DNA of 64,000 nucleotides from Olsenella_K absiana (GTDB taxonomy: Bacteria > Actinomycetota > Coriobacteriia > Coriobacteriales > Atopobiaceae): contig NZ_JAZGJQ010000003.1 of NCBI RefSeq assembly GCF_036408855.1, forward strand, positions 254,589 to 318,588, in the 5' to 3' direction. The translations under genes and the position numbers were made by a program. Each line of letters begins with the position of its first letter. Position 1 is the first letter of the stretch. The notes below the pieces were generated by a model. The model had not been told where the DNA came from, did no database searches, and worked only from the letters and a program-made list of their open reading frames with translations. Below are positions 34,653 through 43,819 of this stretch, in pieces.

Positions 34653-35895
34653 GGAGGGGGCGCCCGAGCCATACCACGCCCTGCTCGTGGTCTGCGGAGG
34701 CATCGCGGCCTACAAGGCGGCCGAGGTGACGCGGGGCCTGCAGAAGGAGGGCGTCGAGGTGCGCTGCGTCCTCACCGAGGCGGCCGAGCGCTTCGTCGGG
34801 CGCGCGACCTTCGAGGGCCTCACGCGCCAGCCGGTGGGCACCGACGAGTTCTCCTACCCCGACCCCGCCATGCGGATCCCCCACGTCGACCTCGCCGACT
34901 GGGCGGACGTGGTCGTGGTCGTTCCCGCCACGGCGAACGTGATGGCCAAGATGGCCGCCGGCATCGCGGATGACCTCGCCACCTCGGCGCTGCTCGCCAC
35001 ACCGGCCGCGACCCCCATCGTCGTCGCCCCGGCCATGAACGTCAACATGTGGTCCAACCCCGCCACCCAGCGCAACCGCGCGACCCTCGCCGCCCGCGGC
35101 GTGCGCCTCGTCGAGCCCGTCAGCGGGCGCCTCGCCTGCGGCTACGAGGGCTGCGGCAAGCTCGCGCCCGTGGACGACGTCGTGGACGCGGCCCTCCTCG
35201 CCCTCCTCGGGTCCAAGTCCCGGCAGGACCTGGCCGGGGTGCGCGTCCTCGTCACCGCAGGGCCCACCCACGAGGCCATCGACCCCGTGCGCTACATCGC
35301 GAACGAGTCGAGCGGGAAGATGGGCTACTCCATCGCGCGGGCCGCGCGCCTGAGGGGCGCCGAGGTCACGCTCGTGAGCGGCCCCACCTCGCTCAGGCCC
35401 CCGGCGGGCGTCGAGGTCGTGGACGTGGTGTCCGCGAGCGACCTCCACCGCGCGGCCACCGAGCTCTTCGAGGTGGCGGACGTCGCGATTCTCGCCGCCG
35501 CCGTGGCGGACTACACCCCCGCGGCACCGGCTGACCACAAGCTCAAGAAGGCCCGCGAGCGCCTCGACCGCATAGAGCTCGTCGAGACCGAGGACGTCCT
35601 GAGGGAGCTCTCGGCCGGGAGGGGACGGCGCGTCGTGGTGGGCTTCGCCGCCGAGACCGAGGACGTCGTGGAGAACGCGGAGGAGAAGCTCCGCCACAAG
35701 GGGTGCGACCTCATCGTCGCGAACAAGGTCGGGGGCGCCGACTCCGCCTTCGGCTCCGACACCGACGAGGTCGCCCTCGTCTCCGCCGCGGGCGCCGAGA
35801 GGCTCCCACGCCTCGAGAAGGCCCAGGTGGCCGACGTCCTTCTCGACCGCGTGAGGCGTATCCTGGACGAGCGCGCGGGGGACGAAAGGGCATGA
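34642..35895 (+). CDS. coaBC: Bifunctional phosphopantothenoylcysteine decarboxylase/synthetase
   Basis: Coenzyme A synthesis: CoaB couples phosphopantothenate with Cys (CTP-dependent), CoaC decarboxylates it (FMN). CoaC half: GGIAAYKAAEVTR, the PATANVMAKMAAGIADDL stretch and APAMNVNMW with the active-site region, RLACGYEGCGKL. CoaB half: LVTAGPTHEAIDPVRYI, ANESSGKMGYSIA, AAVADYTP, the HKLKK loop and GFAAET. Length 417 residues. The ATG lies inside the end of the previous gene. Confidence 0.95.
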   Translation: MSSREGAPEPYHALLVVCGGIAAYKAAEVTRGLQKEGVEVRCVLTEAAERFVGRATFEGLTRQPVGTDEFSYPDPAMRIPHVDLADWADVVVVVPATANVMAKMAAGIADDLATSALLATPAATPIVVAPAMNVNMWSNPATQRNRATLAARGVRLVEPVSGRLACGYEGCGKLAPVDDVVDAALLALLGSKSRQDLAGVRVLVTAGPTHEAIDPVRYIANESSGKMGYSIARAARLRGAEVTLVSGPTSLRPPAGVEVVDVVSASDLHRAATELFEVADVAILAAAVADYTPAAPADHKLKKARERLDRIELVETEDVLRELSAGRGRRVVVGFAAETEDVVENAEEKLRHKGCDLIVANKVGGADSAFGSDTDEVALVSAAGAERLPRLEKAQVADVLLDRVRRILDERAGDERA

Positions 35896-36836
35896 GGGAG
35901 GAGCGGCTGGTCCTGGGCTGCCACCTCTCCGTGGCGAAGGGGCTCAGCGCCGCGGCCCGCACGGCCGCCTCGATCGGGGCCACGACCTTCGCGTTCTTCA
36001 CGCGCAACCCCCGTGGCGGCCGGGCGAAGGACCTCGCGGAGAAGGACGTGCGCGGCATGAGGCGCATCTGCGAGGAGGGCGGCTTCGGCACGCTCGTCGC
36101 GCACGCGCCCTACACGCTGAACCTCGCCTCCGCCAAGCCGGACGTCGTGCGCTACGGCCGCGAGGCGCTCGCCGCCGACCTAGCGAGGCTCGACGCCATA
36201 GGCGGCTGCTACCTCAACCTGCACCCGGGCAGCCACGTGGGGCAGGGGGCGGACCGCGGCATCGAGCTCGTCTGCGAGGGGCTCGACGAGGTCCTGGAGC
36301 AGGGCTTCGAGACCCGCGTCCTTCTCGAGACCATGGCCGGCAAGGGCTCGGAGGTGGGCCGGAGCTTCGAGGAGCTCGAGCGGATCATCGAGGGCACGCG
36401 CGAAGGCGACGCGCTCGGCGTCTGCCTGGACACCTGCCACGTGAGCGACGCGGGCTACGACGTCGCGCACGACCTGGGCGGGGTCCTGGACGAGTTCGAC
36501 CGCGTGATCGGGCTCGAGCGGCTTTGCACCCTGCACGTGAACGACTCGAAGAACCCGTGCGGGTCGCACAAGGACCGCCACGAGAGGATCGGGGAGGGCA
36601 CGCTCGGGCTCGGCTTCTTCGCCGAGCTGGTGCGCGACCCCCGCACGCGCGGGCTGCCCATGATCCTCGAGACCCCCAACGAGCTTCCCGGATACGAGGC
36701 CGAGATCGCCCTCTTGAGGCGGCTCGCCTCGGGCGGGGACGCGGAAGGGGGAGCGGGCGACGACAAGGACGACGCCGCGGCAGGCGCCGGCGCCCCTGCG
36801 GGCGCAGGCGGATGGTCCGCGGGAGAGGAAGGCTAG
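35892..36836 (+). CDS. nfo: Deoxyribonuclease IV (AP endonuclease)
   Basis: Zinc-dependent AP endonuclease of the TIM-barrel Nfo family. CHLSVAKGLSAAARTAASIG, AHAPYTLNLAS, NLHPGSHVGQG, LLETMAGKGSE, CLDTCHVSDAGYD, LHVNDSKNPCGSHKDRHERIGEG (part) and ILETPNE supply the metal ligands. A 40-residue Ala/Gly/Asp-rich C-terminal tail is extra compared with the usual length of about 280. ATG 35892 overlaps the coaBC stop. Confidence 0.94.
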   Translation: MREERLVLGCHLSVAKGLSAAARTAASIGATTFAFFTRNPRGGRAKDLAEKDVRGMRRICEEGGFGTLVAHAPYTLNLASAKPDVVRYGREALAADLARLDAIGGCYLNLHPGSHVGQGADRGIELVCEGLDEVLEQGFETRVLLETMAGKGSEVGRSFEELERIIEGTREGDALGVCLDTCHVSDAGYDVAHDLGGVLDEFDRVIGLERLCTLHVNDSKNPCGSHKDRHERIGEGTLGLGFFAELVRDPRTRGLPMILETPNELPGYEAEIALLRRLASGGDAEGGAGDDKDDAAAGAGAPAGAGGWSAGEEG

Positions 36837-36839
36837 GCT

Positions 36840-38681
36840 TTGGGCATTCTCATCGGCTGCGAGCACCTGTCACAGGAGTGGCCGGGCAAGCGGGTCCTCC
36901 AGGACGTCACGATCGGCGTCAACGAGGGGGAGCGGATCGGCGTGGTCGGGCGCAACGGCGACGGGAAGTCGACGTTGCTCGCCCTCATGGCGCGCCAGCT
37001 GGAGCCCGACGCGGGGTCGGTCGTCTACCGCAACAACATCCACGTCGGCACGCTCGCCCAGACTGACGACCTCGCCGACGACGACACGGTGACGAGGGCG
37101 ATCTTCGGCGATGTCCCCGAGTACGCCTGGGCCTCCGACCCCAGGGTCCGCCAGATCCTCGACGAGCTCATGGGCGACGTCGACCTGTCGGCGCGGGTGG
37201 GGAGCCTCTCCGGCGGCCAGAGGCGCCGCTGCGACCTCGCGCGGCTCCTCGTGGGGACCTGGGACGTCATCCTCATGGACGAGCCGACCAACCACCTCGA
37301 CATGCACGCCATCACCTGGCTCGCGCGCCACCTCAAGGGCCGCTGGCCCGAGGGACAGGGCGCGCTGCTCGTCGTCACGCACGACCGGTGGTTCCTCGAC
37401 GAGGTCTGCGAGCACATGTGGGAGGTCCACGACGGCGAGGTGGAGCCGTTCGAGGGCGGCTACTCCGCCTACGTGCAGCAGCGCGTCGAGCGGCAGCGCC
37501 AGGCCCAGGCGACGGAGGAGCGGCGCCAGAACATGCTGCGCAAGGAGCTCAACTGGCTCGCGCACGGCGCTAAGGCGCGCTCGAGCAAGCCGAAGTTCCG
37601 CATAGACGCTGCCATGGAGCTGCTCGCCGGCGACCCGCCGGTGCGCGACTCCATCGAGCTCAGGCGGATGGCCGTCTCGAGGCTCGGCAAGCAGGTCATC
37701 GAGCTCAAGGGCGTCTCGGCCGGCTATCCCGCCCAAGGCGGCGGCACGCGGACGGTGATCGACGACGTCTCGTGGATCATCGGGCCGGGCGACCGCGTGG
37801 GCATCCTGGGCGAGAACGGCGCGGGCAAGTCGACCCTGCTGCGCGTCATGTGCGGCCGCCAGCGGCCGACGGCGGGCACGGTCAAGATCGGCAAGTCCGT
37901 CCGCTTCGGGTGGCTCTCCCAGCACCTGGACGGGCTCTCCGAGCGAGACGGCTGGCGCGTCCAGGAGATCCTGGCGCAGTACAAGAAGTACTACGTCGTC
38001 GACGGCAAGCCCCAGAGCCCCGAGCAGATGCTCGAGCGGCTCGGGTTCGAGCGCCGCGAGTTCATGACCTACGTGCGCGACCTCTCCGGCGGGCAGCGCC
38101 GTCGCCTCGCCCTCCTGCTCGTTCTCCTCGAGGAGCCCAACGTCCTCGTCCTCGACGAGCCGGGCAACGACCTCGACACCGACATGCTCGCCATCGTGGA
38201 GGACCTCCTCGACACCTGGCCGGGCACCCTGCTGCTCGTGAGCCACGACCGCTTCCTGATGGAGCGCGTGACGGACGACCAGTTCGCCCTCATCGACGGG
38301 CACGTGACGCACGTGCCGGGAGGCGTGGACGAGTACCTGCGCCTCCTCGACGAGCGCGAGCGGGCGCGCGCCGCCGAGGAGGAGGCCGCCGAGCGTAGGG
38401 CCGCGGCCGCGGACGAGGGGGCGGTCGCGGGGCGGGCCGCCTCGGAGGGCCTCTCCAACAAGGAGCGCCGCGAGCTCAAGAAGCGCTACGACGCCATCGA
38501 GCGCCGCCTGGAGAAGCTCGAGGGGGAGCCGGACCGCCTGCGCGGGGAGCTCGCCGGGGTGGACCCCACCGACTACGAGGCCCTCGTCGCCGCGCAGCGC
38601 CGCGTGGACGACGCGGAGGCGGAGATCTCCTCGCTCGAGGACGAGTGGCTCGAGCTCGCCGACCGCCTGGGGCTCTCGTAG
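36840..38681 (+). CDS. ABC-F family ATPase (Uup-like)
   Basis: 613 residues, two ABC modules: Walker A GRNGDGKST and GENGAGKST, signatures LSGGQRRRCDLARLL and LSGGQRRRLALLL, Walker B ILMDEPTNHLDM and LVLDEPGNDLDT. The second has PGN rather than PTN before the D-loop, a change also seen in Uup proteins. A C-terminal coiled coil (about 530-610, ELKKRYDAIERRLEKLEG) fits Uup, which acts on branched DNA or ribosomes. TTG start three bases after nfo. Confidence 0.88.
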   Translation: MGILIGCEHLSQEWPGKRVLQDVTIGVNEGERIGVVGRNGDGKSTLLALMARQLEPDAGSVVYRNNIHVGTLAQTDDLADDDTVTRAIFGDVPEYAWASDPRVRQILDELMGDVDLSARVGSLSGGQRRRCDLARLLVGTWDVILMDEPTNHLDMHAITWLARHLKGRWPEGQGALLVVTHDRWFLDEVCEHMWEVHDGEVEPFEGGYSAYVQQRVERQRQAQATEERRQNMLRKELNWLAHGAKARSSKPKFRIDAAMELLAGDPPVRDSIELRRMAVSRLGKQVIELKGVSAGYPAQGGGTRTVIDDVSWIIGPGDRVGILGENGAGKSTLLRVMCGRQRPTAGTVKIGKSVRFGWLSQHLDGLSERDGWRVQEILAQYKKYYVVDGKPQSPEQMLERLGFERREFMTYVRDLSGGQRRRLALLLVLLEEPNVLVLDEPGNDLDTDMLAIVEDLLDTWPGTLLLVSHDRFLMERVTDDQFALIDGHVTHVPGGVDEYLRLLDERERARAAEEEAAERRAAAADEGAVAGRAASEGLSNKERRELKKRYDAIERRLEKLEGEPDRLRGELAGVDPTDYEALVAAQRRVDDAEAEISSLEDEWLELADRLGLS

Positions 38682-38692
38682 CGCCGGGCGTC

Positions 38693-38723
38693 ACGCACCC
38701 ATACATCCGTTGTATGGGTGCGT
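38693..38723. promoter_or_regulatory. 13-bp perfect inverted repeat upstream of the ABC exporter
   Basis: ACGCACCCATACA and TGTATGGGTGCGT flank TCCGT. There is no T tract on the + strand, so an intrinsic terminator is unlikely; a dyad operator for a regulator of the exporter is more plausible. The nearest candidate -10 (TGaTAGGTT, 38767-38775) lies 44 bases downstream. Confidence 0.5.
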
Positions 38724-38781
38724 ACCAGACTCGTCTCCAAGAGCGGGAGCCCGCGACCCGCGCGTGTGATAGGTTCGTATC

Positions 38782-38823
38782 CGGCGGGGCGCCGCGGCGT
38801 GCAGGGTCCGCGGCGCCCCGCCG
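38782..38823 (+). promoter_or_regulatory. 16-bp GC hairpin in the ABC exporter leader
   Basis: CGGCGGGGCGCCGCGG and CCGCGGCGCCCCGCCG pair perfectly around a ten-base loop, followed by CCTTGTT, about 38 bases before the exporter ATG. Very stable, with only a short U-rich tail, so it may be an attenuator or a barrier to read-through from the ABC-F gene. Confidence 0.55.
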
Positions 38824-38861
38824 CCTTGTTGCAAGAATCCTGCCGACGGAGGGCTAGGCCC

Positions 38862-40595
38862 ATGAAGAGGCTGCTCAAGAGGTTCCTTCCCCCCTACAGG
38901 GGGCGCATAGCGCTCGGCGTCTGCTTTAAGCTCGTCGAGGTAGTGTTCGACATCCTGAACCCGCTGGTCGTGGCCTACATGATCGACCGGGGCGTGGGCG
39001 GGCGCGACGCGGGGCTGGTCCTGCGCTGCGGCCTCCTGCTCGTGCTCTTCGCCGCGGTGGGCTGGTCCTTCACGATGGTCTGCCAGCGCATGGCGGCCGT
39101 CGTCTCGCAGGCGACCGGCACGGACCTGCGCCGCGCGCTCTTCGAGAAGGTCAACGAGCTCTCGGCCGAGGACGTCGACCGCTTCGGGACGCCGAGCCTC
39201 GTGACCCGCGTCACGAACGACGTCAACCAGATCCAGGTCGCCGTCGCGCTCGGCATCCGCCAGCTCGTGCGCTTCCCGCTGATCGCCGTCGGCGCGATGG
39301 TCTCGGCGCTGCTCATCGACTGGCACCTGGGCGTCATCTTCCTTGCCTGCACGCCGGCGATCGGGCTTGTCTTCTACCTCGTGATGAGCCGGTCGGTGCC
39401 CTACTTCCGCGTCATGCAGAGAAAGCTCGACAAGGTCTCCCTCGTCACGCGCGAGGCGCTCTCCGGCGTCCGCGTGATCCGCGCCTTCGGTCGCGAGCAG
39501 GCGGAGAAGGACCGCTTCTCCGAGGCCGCCTCCGACCAGGCGCAGACCGCGATCGACGTGGGGCGCCTCTCGAGCGTCCTCAACCCCGCGACCTTCCTCG
39601 TGATGAACCTCGGTATCGTCTGCATCCTGTGGGCGGGCGGCATCCGCGTCGACGCGGGCGAGCTCACGCAGGGGCAGGTCATGGCCTTCGTGAACTACAT
39701 GATGCAGACGCTCACCTCGGTCGCCTACATCGCCAACCTCGTCGTCATCTTCACCAGGGCCACGGCCTCGGGCCAGCGCATCATGGAGGTCCTCGACTGC
39801 GTGCCCAAGGTCACGGACGAGGGCAACCGGAGGCTCGCTCTGAGCGGGGGCGCGCCCGCGATCTCGCTCGCGGGCGTCGGCTTCTCCTACGAGGGCGCCA
39901 AGGTCCCCGCCCTTACCGGCGTGACGCTCGAGCTGGGGCGCGGCCAGACGCTCGGCGTCATCGGCGGCACGGGCTCGGGCAAGTCGACCCTGGCGCGCCT
40001 CATCGCGCGCCTCTACGACCCCACGGAGGGCACGGTACGGATACTGGGGCACGACGTCGCCGCCTACCCGTTCGACCAGCTACGCGAGGTCGTCTCGATC
40101 GTCCCGCAGCAGGCCTCGCTCGTCTCGGGCACCATCCGCTCGAACCTCTCCTGGAGGGACGAGGGCGCCACGGACGAGGAGCTCTGGGACGCGCTCGAGG
40201 CCGCGCAGGCCGCGGACTTCGTGCGGGCCAAGCCCGCCGGCCTCGACGAGGTCGTGGAGGCGGGCGGCAGGAACTTCTCGGGCGGCCAGCGCCAGCGGCT
40301 CACCATCGCGCGGGCCCTCGTCGGCTCCCCCCGCATCTGCATACTGGACGACTCCGCGAGCGCGCTGGACTTCAAGACGGACGCGCGCCTGCGCCACGCC
40401 CTGCGCGAGCGGGCGGGCGCCATGACCTCCGTGGTCATCTCGCAGCGCGTCTCCTCCGTCATGCACGCAGACCTCATCTGCGTGCTGGACCACGGGCGCA
40501 TGGTCGGGCTCGGCACGCACGAGGAGCTCCTCGACGGCTGCCCCCTCTACCGCGAGATCGCGGAGTCCCAGCTCGGAGCCAAGGAGGTGGCCTAG
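38862..40595 (+). CDS. ABC exporter half-transporter (ATP-binding and membrane), subunit A
   Basis: 577 residues. Six-helix type IV/ABC1 exporter membrane domain (residues about 15-305; LNPLVVAYMIDRGVGG, REALSGVRVIRAFGRE) fused to a nucleotide-binding domain: Walker A GGTGSGKSTLARL, signature NFSGGQRQRLTIARAL, Walker B ICILDDSASALDF. The D after the Walker B aspartate (LDDSAS instead of LDEATS) makes this the degenerate catalytic site, typical of one half of heterodimeric exporters (BmrC/TM287-like). The partner starts two bases downstream. Substrate is unknown; multidrug or lipid export is the family range. Confidence 0.9.
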   Translation: MKRLLKRFLPPYRGRIALGVCFKLVEVVFDILNPLVVAYMIDRGVGGRDAGLVLRCGLLLVLFAAVGWSFTMVCQRMAAVVSQATGTDLRRALFEKVNELSAEDVDRFGTPSLVTRVTNDVNQIQVAVALGIRQLVRFPLIAVGAMVSALLIDWHLGVIFLACTPAIGLVFYLVMSRSVPYFRVMQRKLDKVSLVTREALSGVRVIRAFGREQAEKDRFSEAASDQAQTAIDVGRLSSVLNPATFLVMNLGIVCILWAGGIRVDAGELTQGQVMAFVNYMMQTLTSVAYIANLVVIFTRATASGQRIMEVLDCVPKVTDEGNRRLALSGGAPAISLAGVGFSYEGAKVPALTGVTLELGRGQTLGVIGGTGSGKSTLARLIARLYDPTEGTVRILGHDVAAYPFDQLREVVSIVPQQASLVSGTIRSNLSWRDEGATDEELWDALEAAQAADFVRAKPAGLDEVVEAGGRNFSGGQRQRLTIARALVGSPRICILDDSASALDFKTDARLRHALRERAGAMTSVVISQRVSSVMHADLICVLDHGRMVGLGTHEELLDGCPLYREIAESQLGAKEVA

Positions 40596-40596
40596 G

Positions 40597-42471
40597 ATGC
40601 CCAATCCCTACGCGGCAAGCGCGACGGCCTCGGCCGTCATGGCGACGGTGCGCGGCGGAAGCGGCGGCCCCAAAGGGCCGGGCGCCCCGGACGACCTGGA
40701 CGTGAGCGGCTACGGTGCGGGCGTGGTCCTCAGGCGGGTCCTCGGCTACGTGGGCCCGCACGCCTGGTCGCTCGTCCTCGCGTTCCTGCTCAACGTCGTC
40801 TCGGTGCTCCTGCAGCTCTACGCCCCCATCCTCGTGGGGCGCGGGATCGACCGGATCGTCGCGGCGCGCGCCGTGGACTTCGCCGCGCTCGCGCCCGTCC
40901 TGAGGGAGCTCGCTGCCGTCGCCGTCGTGGCCGCCGCCACCAACTGGCTCGCGGGCTACCTCACCAACCGCCTCGCCTACGAGACCGTCCGCGACCTGCG
41001 CATCGACGCCTACGACAAGCTCCACGCGCTGCCGCTCTCCTTCATAGACGCGCACGCCCACGGTGACTTGCTCTCGCGCGTGGTCAACGACGTCGACCAG
41101 GTGGGCGACGGCCTGCTGCAGGGCTTCACGCAGCTCTTCTCGGGCATCGTGACCATTGCCGGCACGCTGGCCTTCATGTTCTCGATCTCCGTCCCGGTCG
41201 CCGTGGTCGTGGTCTGCGTGACGCCGCTCTCCATCCTCGTGGCGAGCCTCATCACGCACTTCTCGGCCGAGAGCTTCAAGGCGCAGCAGGGCCTGCAGGG
41301 CCGCCTCAGCGGCTACGCGGAGGAGATGATCTCGAACCAGAAGCTGGTGAGCGCCTTCGGGCGGCAGAGGGCCTGCGTGGGGGAGTTCTCGGGCATCAAC
41401 GACGAGCTCTACGGCGTCGGCGTCAGGGCGCAGTTCGTGAGCTCCTTCTCCAACCCCTCGACGCGCCTGGTCAACAACGTCGTGTACGCCATCGTTGCCA
41501 TGGTGGGCGTCTCGGCCGTGATCACCGGCTTCCCCTCGACGCTCAGCGTGGGCCAGGTCCAGAGCTTCCTCTCCTACACCAACCAGTACATGACGCCCTT
41601 CAACCAGATCTCCGCCGTCGTGACCCAGGTGCAGACCGCGTTCGCCTCGGCGCGGCGCCTCTTCGCGCTGCTCGACGCCACGGACGAGGAGCCGGACGCG
41701 CCCGGTGCGGCCGAGCTCGCGGATCCGCGCGGCGAGGTCGCCTTCGAGGGCGTGGGGTTCGCCTACGACCGCGAGAAGGCCGCCCGGGGCGAGCTGCTGC
41801 TCCAGGACATCGACTTCAGCATGCCCGCCGGCGCGAGCTTCGCCCTCGTGGGGCCCACGGGCTGCGGCAAGACGACCCTCATCAACCTGCTCCTGCGCTT
41901 CTACGACGTGGACCGCGGCCGCATCATCGTGGACGGCTCCGACACGCGCCGCCTCACGAGGAGGAGCCTGAGGGCGGCCTTCGGCATGGTCTTGCAGGAC
42001 ACCTGGCTCTTCGAGGGCACCATCGCGGACAACATCGCCTACGGACGTCCGGACGCCACGCGCGACCAGGTCGTCGAGGCCGCCAAGCGCGCCCACGCCC
42101 ACAAGTTCGTGGTCCAGCTGCCCGACGGCTACGACACCGTGGTCGGCGAGGGCGGCGGGATGCTCTCCGCGGGGCAGCGCCAGCTGCTCTGCATCGCCCG
42201 CGTCATGCTCGCCGACCCCGCGATCCTGCTGCTCGACGAGGCGACGAGCTCCATCGACACCAGGACCGAGCGCCAGGTGCAGCGCGCCTTCGACGAGATG
42301 ATGGAGGGTCGCACGTCGCTGGTCGTGGCGCATCGCCTCTCTACGATCCAGAACGCCGACTGCATCCTCGTGATCCGCGACGGCAGGATCGCGGAGCGGG
42401 GCACCCACGAGGAGCTCCTCGCACGCGGCGGCTTCTACGCCGAGCTCTACCGCTCCCAGTTCGCGGAGTAG
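40597..42471 (+). CDS. ABC exporter half-transporter, subunit B (consensus ATPase site)
   Basis: 624 residues. An N-terminal tail with a Gly-rich stretch precedes the six-helix exporter domain (LRIDAYDKLHALPLSFIDAH coupling region). NBD: Walker A GPTGCGKTTLINL, Q-loop MVLQDTWLFEGT, signature MLSAGQRQLLCIARVML (SAGQ instead of SGGQ), Walker B ILLLDEATSSID. The consensus Glu is present here, complementing the degenerate site in subunit A, so the two form an asymmetric heterodimer. It starts two bases after subunit A. Confidence 0.9.
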   Translation: MPNPYAASATASAVMATVRGGSGGPKGPGAPDDLDVSGYGAGVVLRRVLGYVGPHAWSLVLAFLLNVVSVLLQLYAPILVGRGIDRIVAARAVDFAALAPVLRELAAVAVVAAATNWLAGYLTNRLAYETVRDLRIDAYDKLHALPLSFIDAHAHGDLLSRVVNDVDQVGDGLLQGFTQLFSGIVTIAGTLAFMFSISVPVAVVVVCVTPLSILVASLITHFSAESFKAQQGLQGRLSGYAEEMISNQKLVSAFGRQRACVGEFSGINDELYGVGVRAQFVSSFSNPSTRLVNNVVYAIVAMVGVSAVITGFPSTLSVGQVQSFLSYTNQYMTPFNQISAVVTQVQTAFASARRLFALLDATDEEPDAPGAAELADPRGEVAFEGVGFAYDREKAARGELLLQDIDFSMPAGASFALVGPTGCGKTTLINLLLRFYDVDRGRIIVDGSDTRRLTRRSLRAAFGMVLQDTWLFEGTIADNIAYGRPDATRDQVVEAAKRAHAHKFVVQLPDGYDTVVGEGGGMLSAGQRQLLCIARVMLADPAILLLDEATSSIDTRTERQVQRAFDEMMEGRTSLVVAHRLSTIQNADCILVIRDGRIAERGTHEELLARGGFYAELYRSQFAE

Positions 42472-42583
42472 CGGGCGGGCCGAGGGCCCTGCCCAGGGGC
42501 GGCGTGCCCTCGTCCGCACGGGGCGGGGCCGCACGCCCTTGTCTGCCTGGGGCGCCAGCTAGGCACGACGAGCCAGGCTGGGC

Positions 42584-42589
42584 TAACAT
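42584..42589 (+). promoter_or_regulatory. Candidate promoter of the cysteine-hydrolase gene
   Basis: TAACAT preceded by TG-GGC (42579-42583); 36 bases before the ATG. The same TGGGCTAAC string occurs at 45586. Confidence 0.4.
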
Positions 42590-42625
42590 GTCCCCCAGCA
42601 CGCAAGCCGACACTTTGGAGGAACC

Positions 42626-43207
42626 ATGCCGATAGACGTCAGCACCACCGCGGTGCTCGTGATAGACGAGCTCGTGACGAAGGGCGACGACTCCCTCTAC
42701 AACCCGTCCGAGGAGGAGCAGCGCGTGGTGGACAACAGCGCGCGCGTGCTCGAGGCCGCCCGGGCCCGGGACCTGCCGGTCGTCTTCTGCTGCGACCAGC
42801 ACCTCCGCGGCCTTGACCGCGAGCTCGAGCTGTGGGGCGACCACGGCCTCAAGGGCGTCGCCGTCCCCAACCCGCTGCTGCGCCCGGGATCGGGGCGCCG
42901 CGAGTTCGTGATCCCCAAGCGCCGCTACTCGGGCTTCTTCCAAACGGACCTCGACCTCACCCTCCGCGAGCTGGGCGTGAGGTGCGTCATCGCGGTCGGC
43001 GAGGACACCAACATCTGCGTGCTCCACACCCTCGCCGACGCCTACTTCCTCGGCTACGAGAGCGTCGTGGTGGAAGACGCCACCCGCACCTTCCTGTGCG
43101 GGACGCAGGAGGCGGGCATCGAGCACTTCGAGCGCTGCTACGGCTCGAGGATCGTCTCGACCGAGGAGATCGTCTCGGAGCTCGCCGAGGCCGGGGCGGG
43201 GGAGTAG
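42626..43207 (+). CDS. Isochorismatase-family cysteine hydrolase
   Basis: 193 residues, nicotinamidase/isochorismatase fold. The catalytic triad is visible: Asp in VLVIDELVTKGD, Lys in VIPKRRYSGFFQTDLD and Cys in VGEDTNICVLHTLADAYF, the last with the cis-peptide context of the family. Substrate unresolved (nicotinamide, carbamoyl compounds or others). GGAGGAACC precedes the ATG. The stop overlaps the start of the next gene. Confidence 0.85.
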   Translation: MPIDVSTTAVLVIDELVTKGDDSLYNPSEEEQRVVDNSARVLEAARARDLPVVFCCDQHLRGLDRELELWGDHGLKGVAVPNPLLRPGSGRREFVIPKRRYSGFFQTDLDLTLRELGVRCVIAVGEDTNICVLHTLADAYFLGYESVVVEDATRTFLCGTQEAGIEHFERCYGSRIVSTEEIVSELAEAGAGE

Positions 43208-43755
43208 TGGAGAAGGACGCGCGCCCCGAGGCGACGTCCGGGGCAGTGCCCGCGACGGTGCCCGCACCTGCGGGCCAAAGGGCGGAGAAGACGGTCGCCG
43301 AGACCGCCGCAGAGGTGACCCACACCGTCCTCTACCAGGACATCAACGGCGTGGGGAGGCTCTACGGCGGCCGGCTGATGGAGTGGATCGACGAGGCGGC
43401 GGCCATCGTCGCCCGCCGGCACTGCGGCGGGTCCGTCACGACCGCCTGCATCGACCAGCTGCAGTTCCGCCATCCCGCGTACCGCAACGACATCGTGGAC
43501 GTCGTGGCGCGCGTCACGTACGTGGGAAACACCTCGCTCGAGGTGAGGGTCGACTCCTACGTCGAGGACGTCCGCGACGGCAGCCGCGAGAAGATCAACC
43601 GCGCCTTCCTGACCCTCGTGCACGTGGACGAGCTCGGGCGGCCCCGCCCCGTGCCCTACGGGCTGAGGATGCTCACCGACGAGGAGCGCTCGGAGCACGA
43701 CGACGCGCTCAAGCGGCTCGAGCTGCGCAAGCTCCGCCGCGAGGAGCACTACTAG
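43207..43755 (+). CDS. Acyl-CoA thioesterase, hot-dog fold (YciA/BACH-like)
   Basis: 182 residues. After a 35-residue variable N-terminus comes a single hot-dog domain: VLYQDINGVGRLYGGRLMEW-IDEAAAIVA (quoted in parts) with the catalytic Asp in WIDEAAA, then VTTACIDQLQFRHPAYRND and VRVDSYVED. Hydrolyses acyl-CoA thioesters; chain preference is not evident. GTG start overlaps the preceding stop (TAGTG). Confidence 0.85.
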   Translation: MEKDARPEATSGAVPATVPAPAGQRAEKTVAETAAEVTHTVLYQDINGVGRLYGGRLMEWIDEAAAIVARRHCGGSVTTACIDQLQFRHPAYRNDIVDVVARVTYVGNTSLEVRVDSYVEDVRDGSREKINRAFLTLVHVDELGRPRPVPYGLRMLTDEERSEHDDALKRLELRKLRREEHY

Positions 43756-43819
43756 GTCCGTCCGCCGCGGGGTCGGCCGGCCCGCCCGCCGTGGCGCCGG
43801 CCGGCCCCCGGCGGGCGGG

